A stretch of DNA of 64,000 bases from Sarcocystis neurona. Taxonomy: Eukaryota > Apicomplexa > Conoidasida > Eucoccidiorida > Sarcocystidae. The notes beneath the pieces were generated by a model. The model saw only the letters and a program-made list of their open reading frames with translations. It did not search any database and had not been told where the DNA came from. The position numbers were made by a program, and so were the translations under genes. Positions 56,731 through 64,000 of the stretch are shown here, piece after piece. Location of the stretch: the NCBI GenBank assembly GCA_000727475.1, contig KL647313.1:517411-581410 (forward strand), read 5' to 3'. Each line of letters begins with the position of its first letter. Within the stretch, counting starts at the first letter, position 1.

Positions 56731-59700
56731 AAGTCGTTGTATAATTACAATATTGCTGCTCGTAGACTCTGTAATACGTCTAACATCTTCGTACTGGTCC
56801 TGTTCGTATCACGCGCTCTGCCATTGATGGTGTAGGTCTCCACAACACAAACAATTTTGTTCTTTTTATAGCAGCGCCTTTTGTACAACTGTGGACGACA
56901 AAGATTTCGAGAATGAAAGTGACGCACCTAGTGCAGATTTTCGCGACAATCGCAGTATGGTGGAACTAACTTTGATTAAAGGACTAATAGGAATAATACT
57001 GATTGAAATATTAGCAACACGACGGATGAGACGCTTCACGTAGAGCGCTAATAATAGTGACACTTGTATCACGAATAATAATGCAAGTGGAGTAGTATAC
57101 ACACAATCGGGGCTATAAAGTCACCGAGATTTCGAATGTGTTAAGGACGATCAGGACGGCGACAGTGCTACCGGTGATAATACTAGAGAGTTAGAATGAT
57201 ACTAGAATCAAATGATTATACCGAAAAATGCAGTAATGATAAAGAAACTGGGAACGGCAGTAATCATGCTGATTACGTGGAAGGTGGACAGATCAGTAGA
57301 ACTAAAGGAATCCATGGCGTCGATATGCAGTGGTAGTTATGACAGCAGTATGGCAAGCATATGCGTGTGAGAAGCAAATTGTGTGATACAAGTAAAATCG
57401 CTAATATCGAAGAGTGCAGGAGCAGGTGATTAGCTTGAGGACTACGACGATTATCACTAATATATAGTAGGGAATCCCAGATGGTAGAGAACCCCAGAAG
57501 AGAATGTATCACACGGACGGTGCTAGTGATCATAACTTTTTACCATAGCATTACGTGGTAGAGGGATTTTGGATTTCTGCAATGTAGTAATGCCGTTAAT
57601 ACGGACATAACAAGGAACTAGTCGGAGTACAATTACCAGTATCAGCAAACAGAGGAATAAAGAGGCGAACGTAATGAGACAAAATGGGTAAAATGGTAGC
57701 ACTACTTCAGGAGCAACAATAAAACAGATATGTAGGGTGATACACGTAAGACTAACGATGATAAGGAGAACTCTAACAACATTGTCACGAGTGAAGATTG
57801 TAACACTGTTACGACTCAACATGGCGCAGGCAGTAATAAGCATAAAAGAATCTGCTCTTATAGTAGAAGATATTCAAAATGAGAGTGATATCGATGACAA
57901 CCGAAAGGACTACGCAAATGGTGGCGATGGTCCTAGAAGATGTGGTAGTTCACTACTACGGATAATAATACCAGCAACTTCAAAAGGACAACAGCAGTAA
58001 TACAAGGAAGGAGGATAGTTTTATCTATCGCAGTTAAGATCATAAGAAAAGGAAATGTGTCGTGAGGATGCAAATGATGACTCCCGCGTAAGCAATGTCG
58101 GGCGGCTGTTGTCGCAGTAGCGACACTAACGATAAAGATAACAGAAGTCACACGAACAAAAATCCTACTAGTGGCAATTAGAAGAATAATACTGGATAGT
58201 GTGCTCCGACCGCAAGAAGACAATTAAAAGGGTTCCTAGTGGATATACTGTGTAGTAGCAATGTAGAGAAAATGAAAGTGGTTGCAAGGGCGCAAGAGCA
58301 CTGGGAATGTAAAAGTGCAAAAAACCAAAAAGAGGGGAAAAACGCTGCGACGTAAAGCGTACAATAAAAAATGTAATGATTAGTGGCGATAACGGGAGTC
58401 ACTGAAATAGAGAAACAGTGATAGTGGGGCCAACCATAACGCAAAAGTCGGCAAAAAGGATAATACAGTACTGATAATGACCATTGCAAAACTTGTCGAA
58501 GTGACGAAGAAAATTGCAGTAGTAACGACAGTGGTCGGTCACACAGACATTTACACTAGAAATTATCGGATGACAACCGAGAATGCTGCCACTTATCATG
58601 ATACGGTGTCGACAAGACGAATTGCTCAGAAATTGACGCTGAATATTGACGGACGACGACATATAATAGTACCAATTATTATAACGTCGTGTCGACAAGA
58701 CTGGTTGCACTCCTGTCTGTCCGGCCAAAATTGGACGATGATGAACAAGGTTAAAACCATAGCAGACTTCGATGGGATAACCCTGATGTTATCAGGATGG
58801 AAAAAGTAATATGGTAATGACCATATCAGGATTAATGTAGACAGAGGTATCTTCTTGGTAATGCTTCTTATGAGAAAATTGTAGCACTAATACCAACAAA
58901 CTAACCACGTTGACAATTCTAATACCGACGTGGTAGTGAGGAAATCAAGAAATCAATAGTGGTGACGTCGTAGTGACAGTACCAAGAGTAGCGGCATAAT
59001 AGCGATTATCGAAAAATTGCAAACGTACCAGGAGTAGAACGCTGCCTATGATAATAGTCATTCTAACCTTGTAAAAAACGTAAGAGCACCAGCGGTCACA
59101 ACTGCTTGAAAACAAAATTATGAACCAAAGGGAACGTATACTAATAGAGAGTACAAACGCCTTGAAAACGAGTTGTGGCCGTGATCAGAACGCCACCTCT
59201 AACAGGATGAATACAACTTTTGATATCTTATAATGCTGACGGAAGTCACGACGATTTCAGTAATAACAAACTGCAATATTAGGGATGATAGGTATTATTT
59301 CGGTGGTTGCCAGAAAGGACAAAAAGGCTCTTTTGTTGTTTGTCTCCGCCGTGTCACTTCAGGGGAAATGCCTTCTATCAATACGATTACAGAGTACAGC
59401 TAGAGGACTAGCTTTGATAGCGGAAAAAAGTGGTGGTGACTTAATACCGTAGTAACAGTAATAAGGTCGCGACCTTCTACTTTTTCCTGAGAATGGGGAA
59501 GAACTGTTGATAATACAGATAGTACTAGTGTAAACAGCTTCAAGATTCACAACGGCAATAAGACGACCGTCAGTAAGGCAAGCGCCGAGGACCTTAACAA
59601 ACTATGACAATACCTCAATATCAAAGACGACGACGCGCACAGACTCACAAAAATTATAATAGTAAAATCAGTAACAGCAGAGAGCATGCTGATAGCTATA

Positions 59701-60330
59701 CTGAACCAGGATTCGTCTTCAAAGACAAACAGGATATAGGAAGACCGCTGGTAGTGCTAGAACGAGCAAACACGCAATACTGTAGAAACTGGTAACGGCA
59801 TGGCAATTAATTTGTGCTACTGAGTTATGATAAAAGTGATACCCGTATCCGCAGTAGCATCTGATAATAACGATCATCGATAAGGAATGAAGCAACTGTT
59901 GCACTAATGCCAGTAAAGAGGCACAAGGAAAGCAGGAATATCACTAGTAATGTCAGTGAAGGTAATCGATTGCAATAAGGTGTCCTGGGGACAACGCGAA
60001 TGCGGTCCGTAGTGTTAAAACAAACACCAGTCAAGAGGTATTGAAAGTTATAAGACAATCCTTATACGAGTGTAATGGCAGAGACTACGGGCAATGAGAA
60101 GAACGACAACCAAAAGAAATAGACGAGCTTTTACAACACACAAGTAAGGAGAGTGGTGGCAACAGGAAAATGTCGAATGGTAGCAGCGACGCGGGAACTA
60201 TGGCTAGTGGAAATGACCAGGAGGACCAAAGAAAAAATACGAGCAGCAACAATGAAAAAGTGTGAGACGTGTGGCAACGGAAGAACTTCGAGTGATGGAT
60301 GAGGTCTGGCATATCGGGCTCGCGGTCATG
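56730..60330. other. gene-free AT-rich island of degenerate TAA/GTA/GAT words
   Basis: About 3.6 kb with a texture unlike the rest of the window. TAATA, GTAATG, AGTAAT, GATAAT and TACCAG words are dispersed throughout, often at multiples of three, with no intact array and no frame above about 110 codons on either strand. It borders ordinary sequence near 56.7 kb and the CAGGAAGACG sequence at about 60340. It may be an extremely decayed trinucleotide repeat field or foreign/organellar-derived DNA; neither is demonstrated. Confidence 0.5.
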
Positions 60331-60339
60331 GTATCCCTG

Positions 60340-62320
60340 CAGGAAGACGCAAATGAGTGCACGTCTGTCGCGAGTTTTGTTTTCGGCCTTCCTTCTCCCC
60401 TTTTTCTCTCCTTCCGATTAATTGTATTCTTGCGATGAACACTATACCGTTTGTTTTCTTCATTCAAGTCAGGAATATCACTTGAACTGAAACCACTGTT
60501 TTTGTACAGGCACGCACGTATACGTGAACGCAAATTCAGTCCGGACGTGTATATAATAGTATACACGTAGGCGTGTACATAATTCTCTATTCCTGTATAC
60601 ACACACGTACATACAAATGCATACATATATATATATATACCTGTGAATATATACATGTATAGGTATACAATTGTTCATCCGTACAATATATATATATATC
60701 TATATGTGTTTGTACATTTCTCTCATTGTATAATTATACAGGCACAGTTGCGCGTATAATCCCTCTCAAAGACGACCATACAAATCCGTAGCCTTCCTAT
60801 GCGTGCTTACGTGCACACGCGCGTATCCTTTACCTGTACACATAGAAAGTGTATCTCTCTCTATATATCACGTGTATCATTAGAAAACGCGAGCAAAACA
60901 AGAAAAGCACGTATCCGTGTACAAGACGCCTGCGACTCCTGCACATATCGACCTGTCGATCTATTTACGTGTGTATGTGTGTATACGGGTGTGTGTATGT
61001 GTCTCCCACTCTCTATATATATTCATATTTAGACGTCCACATATCTGTGTAAAATATATTTAATTATCGTGTCTCCCTCTCTCTCTATATATTCATATTT
61101 AGACGTCCACATATCTGTGTAAAATATATTTAATTATCGACCTTACGAGGCCGCAAGCTCCCTACTGAATTCCTCGCGTGTGTTCTTAATTATACGGAAT
61201 TCCTTTGTTCTCTTTTATCCGCATGCACTCACGTATATTCATTCACTTGCTAGTCGATTACTATATATATATGTATATATCTAGATGTGTATACAGTCAA
61301 TTTTTTTGTACGTATATGCGATACATATATATACAAATATGTGCATGATGTACAAGCGGTGTCGTATGTGGGAAATATCTGTACATATGTGCATCCCTAT
61401 TGATGTACAAATCCAACATGCCTCTATGCACACACCTGACAAGTGAAGAATAAAAAAAACTAAATGATGTATGTATGTGTATCTATGCATATAACTGAAA
61501 TATAATATAAATAGACAATTTAAAATTAAATATCCGGTTCTTCGACTTCATGATACATACTTGCGTAAAGATGCGAAAGCATACAAAGTAATGCTCGCCT
61601 ATTTGTGTACTATACATATTTGTGCTTGACTGCGCATGTAGAATTCACTGTTTTTGTGTGGTTTTTCCATATGCTGAGTCCATACCGGTACAACACATAC
61701 ACATATATGTATATGTGAGATGCTTTGACGAGCCACAACAACAGATATGTCCATGTGCATATATACACATGCGTACATATATGTATACATATTGTTGCCG
61801 AAGAGTGTTTGCGACTTTTCGGATAGTGAGTGAAACGCCAGATGTAAAGGAGAAAGACTGTTTATCTTCCAAGCATCTGTTTCGGCTTTTTTTGACCTCC
61901 TCTCCCCTGTAGATTACTTCGGTCCTTTCCGGAAAAAGACATATTAATAGCACCACGTAAATTACCCGCGTGTAAAGAGCAGGAGTTCAGGACGCAGTCC
62001 TTCTGTACGTCCACTCAAACAGTAGCGATCTATGGATAATATCGTAAAAAGAAGGTTACCTTCTAAAAATTAGCCAAAAGCAGTATCTACCGTCACTATG
62101 AATATATTTTAGTATCCGTAAGCACACACATACATACATACATACGTACATACATACACACGTACGTTAGTCTGTATGCTTGCACACAAGTGGCAGCAGT
62201 TCCGTAGGAAGGAATGTCAACCGTAACTCCTGTGTGGCAAAAATATGTAGAGAGCTTCCTATAAAGGACAGCGTCTATTTAATAATATCTGTGTCATAGG
62301 TAGACAATAAAAAGTAGACT
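60340..62320. other. AT-rich intergenic region, no gene supported
   Basis: 60380-60420 is C/T-rich. 60600-60700, 61260-61340, 61690-61790 and 62125-62165 are TA/CATA microsatellites. The 70-bp tandem duplication at 61001-61140 lies inside. Open frames are short and Tyr/Ile-rich. Confidence 0.5.
61001..61140. repeat. 70-bp near-perfect tandem duplication
   Basis: Units 61001-61070 and 61071-61140 each begin GTCTCCC and contain ATTCATATTTAGACGTCCAC. They are identical over at least the last 49 bases of shared sequence and differ only in the short CT/TA stretch near the start. The near-identity points to a recent event. Confidence 0.95.
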
Positions 62321-62633
62321 GTTGATGATGCTCGGTGTGGAAAAAGCTAGCGAAGCAACACGGCATGTGTCGCAGAACAACTTTTTACCAAGGTGAATGG
62401 CGCAAGAATAGATTGGAATTTCAATACCACCCAGGGGACAGGAGAAACACAGGTATCCAGGAGAGAGTATATTTAACAATTGCCAGAAGTCGCGAAACTC
62501 GGTGAGTTGCCCTTTTTTGTCCTTTTGGTTAAAAGATCCTTGCCTGCTTTTTCGGAGTGTCTGTGGATAATGTGAATAACAAACTCGTGAAACCTGCTTG
62601 CGCTCTCGTCTTACGTGGTACTCAACGCACGCC

Positions 62634-62853
62634 GATGATGTACAATGGGTACCCCGATTACTGAAGACGGTGAAAAAAATAACTTTCTGTGGAAAGAGAA
62701 AGTTAGGCGGCCACTTAGTCGGCGGGCTTCCGTGTGTCACTTCGATGATGTACAACAGATATCCACATAACTGAATACAGTAGAAAAATTTATTTTATGT
62801 GGGAAGAAAGTCTCAGGAGTCCACTTACTCGGCCTTCTGTGTTACAGGTGCAA
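62634..62853. repeat. 110-bp diverged tandem duplication
   Basis: Copy 1 starts at 62634 and copy 2 at 62744, both with GATGATGTACAA. Shared landmarks follow at constant offset: GGTACCCCGATTACTGAA against GATATCCACATAACTGAA, a T-rich block with GTGGAAAGA against GTGGGAAGA, CCACTTAGTCGGC against CCACTTACTCGGC, and a final CTTCCGTGTG against CTTCTGTGTT. No open frame runs through both. Confidence 0.85.
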
Positions 62854-63349
62854 ACTGAGAAGACGAATCAGGCGTGTCTACGCACGCTGAAGTGAATCTT
62901 TTGAGGAAGGTTTTTGTGTTCTATTCGCTAGTGCAGTTGCATGTGGTCTTTTCTCATTGCATGCGCGTATGTGACGACAAAATAGCTCCAAATTATTTCG
63001 GTGTCTCATGGGCCGCTTTGTTTTTCTGACGGTCAACGAAGGCAAATTTTCGTCTTTTCCTTTGTTCCGTTGCGCCTGTTCCTTCTTTCTGGCTGTCCGT
63101 CTGCCCACTTTCCTCCTGGAAAAAGGATTATCCTTTCTTGCTCGTGGTTGGACCTGGAGAAAAAAGCGTTCTTTCTCGCTTTTTTGCGAGACGCTTCCCC
63201 GTTTCTCCCGTTTCCACGAATACATTGACAAACTTCCTCTACCGGTCGCGTGAGGTGCTTTTTTTTCCACACGACAACAAAATCTGCCCTTCCTTGGGTC
63301 AAGCGCGCGCGGTATGCAGCGATCCCGCCGCACGTGCTACTTTTTCTCA

Positions 63350-63590
63350 TCTTTTATGTCGGTAGCACCCTCCTCCTTTTTCACGTTTGACACGACTTTA
63401 CACGAAAAGCGAGTTCTTGTCCACTTCTCTCCCGAAGAAGTTTTGTCTCTCCTCATCCTCTCACAGGTAACCTCGGCATGCGTGCCAACAACAGCGCCCG
63501 CCACCAGCGTTGCCGTAATTTTCACTTTCGTCAATCAATCAGACATACTTGTCACCGTCTGCATACATTTAAACAGTACGAAAGAAATGT
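63350..63590 (+). CDS. unrecognised gene, partial exon(s)
   Basis: A plus-strand frame reads VAPSSFFTFDTTLHEKRVLV, HFSPEEVLSLLILSQ, then VTSACVPTTAPATSVAVIFT and FVNQSDILVTVCIHLNSTKE before a stop at 63590. The composition is that of an ordinary folded protein. A consensus donor (TCACAG|GTAACC at 63466-63468) lies in the middle, so either the exon ends there or reading continues. No family is recognised. It precedes the exon at 63700, suggesting a gene that runs off the right edge. Confidence 0.5.
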
Positions 63591-63699
63591 AGACGGAATT
63601 TCGTACGCTTTTCATGCGTATTTGCACTTCTCTGCGTGTTGGCCAACGTGTCGGTGTCTGCGGAAGCATATTTTCCTCGTACATCAACTTTTTTTGCAG

Positions 63700-63963
63700 T
63701 TCCCCTGTCCATCGTAGTAGGACAACTGAGAGAGGAGGAGAAGTGTCAAATTTCCTCCTTTTTCCCCGTCCTGGAAGAGGGAGATTCTTCGATAAATGCC
63801 CGTGAAGTACAGAGACTCAAAGTTGTCGTTTGTAGTATCGTGAGGGTGGAAACGACGAAGAAACGCCCACTTATCCACATTTCTGCCTGTCCTCTCCTGC
63901 ATCACGTACTGCCGTTTCCACCTCCAGCAGCAGAAGCAGGGACTTTCTTCGAGGGGGACTAGC
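63700..63963 (+). CDS. unrecognised gene, next exon
   Basis: A very good acceptor (ATCAACTTTTTTTGCAG) opens the exon; the first two bases complete a codon (phase 1 donor needed). The peptide is PLSIVVGQLREEEKCQISSF, FPVLEEGDSSINAREVQRLK then VVVCSIVRVETTKKRP, beta-rich and ordinary in composition. The frame ends with TAG at 63961-63963 after AEAGTFFEGD, giving either the C-terminus or an exon whose donor lies earlier (for example near 63855). No known domain is recognised. Right-hand neighbours are outside the window. Confidence 0.55.
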
Positions 63964-64000
63964 GGCCTTTTTTTTAAACAGAAGCAACGGCAGTCGCAGC

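Noticed and set aside
1..64000. Search for tRNA, rRNA and snRNA genes
   Set aside because: No convincing B-box (GGTTCRANYCC) with matching A-box and acceptor stem, and no rRNA core sequence, was noticed by eye; a tRNAscan/Infernal run would be needed to be sure.

Overview
The window reads as nuclear DNA of a coccidian apicomplexan, most likely an Eimeria species. Dense CAG/CTG trinucleotide arrays encode runs of Gln, Ala and Ser. There are long (TA)n/(CATATA)n microsatellites, intron-rich genes with GT..AG borders, and one intronless gene resembling the coccidian rhoptry-kinase (ROPK) family. Repeat-rich blocks (about 1-6 kb and 23-54 kb) alternate with repeat-poor blocks (about 11-23 kb and 55-64 kb), as described for Eimeria chromosomes. 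Nothing suggests a bacterium, plasmid or phage. No gene was identified by database search; all calls come from reading the sequence.

Layout. 1-955 is AT microsatellite. About 970-5550 holds exons of a minus-strand coiled-coil protein gene of unknown function, whose 3' end lies beyond position 1. 6-11 kb is a gene-poor block of decayed CAG-like sequence with several diverged tandem duplications. 11-23 kb is repeat-poor and contains one convincing gene, a 730-codon ROPK-like pseudokinase at 15273-17465 with a signal peptide and six 21-residue repeats.

The main object is a plus-strand gene spanning about 23.65-54.25 kb. Sixteen exons can be linked by splice sites. Phases agree directly at most junctions; the donors of exons 4, 7 and 14 and the acceptor of exon 9 were picked among several sites partly to keep the frame. 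The predicted protein, roughly 2,700 residues if exon 7 runs to nearly its full open length, has this order: a basic Ala/Ser-rich N-terminus, leucine-rich repeats (LRRs), a Tudor-like domain split by an intron, very long low-complexity CAG-coded segments, a second Tudor/Agenet-like fold split over three exons, a Gln-rich and coiled-coil region, and a C-terminal C3HC4 RING finger. The simplest reading is a very large candidate E3 ubiquitin ligase with scaffold and methyl-reader modules. The architecture is unfamiliar to me and is the best candidate here for something undescribed.

The rest is mostly repeat. 54.3-56.1 kb ends in a 54-58 bp inverted repeat. 56.7-60.3 kb is an odd AT-rich island without genes. 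61-63 kb has two clean tandem duplications (70 bp and 110 bp units). From about 63.35 kb to the window end there are plus-strand exons of another, unrecognised gene.

In the large gene, CAG-phase arrays lie mostly in exons and CTG-phase arrays mostly in introns, often directly upstream of the predicted acceptors. This strand asymmetry was used as supporting evidence for strand assignment.
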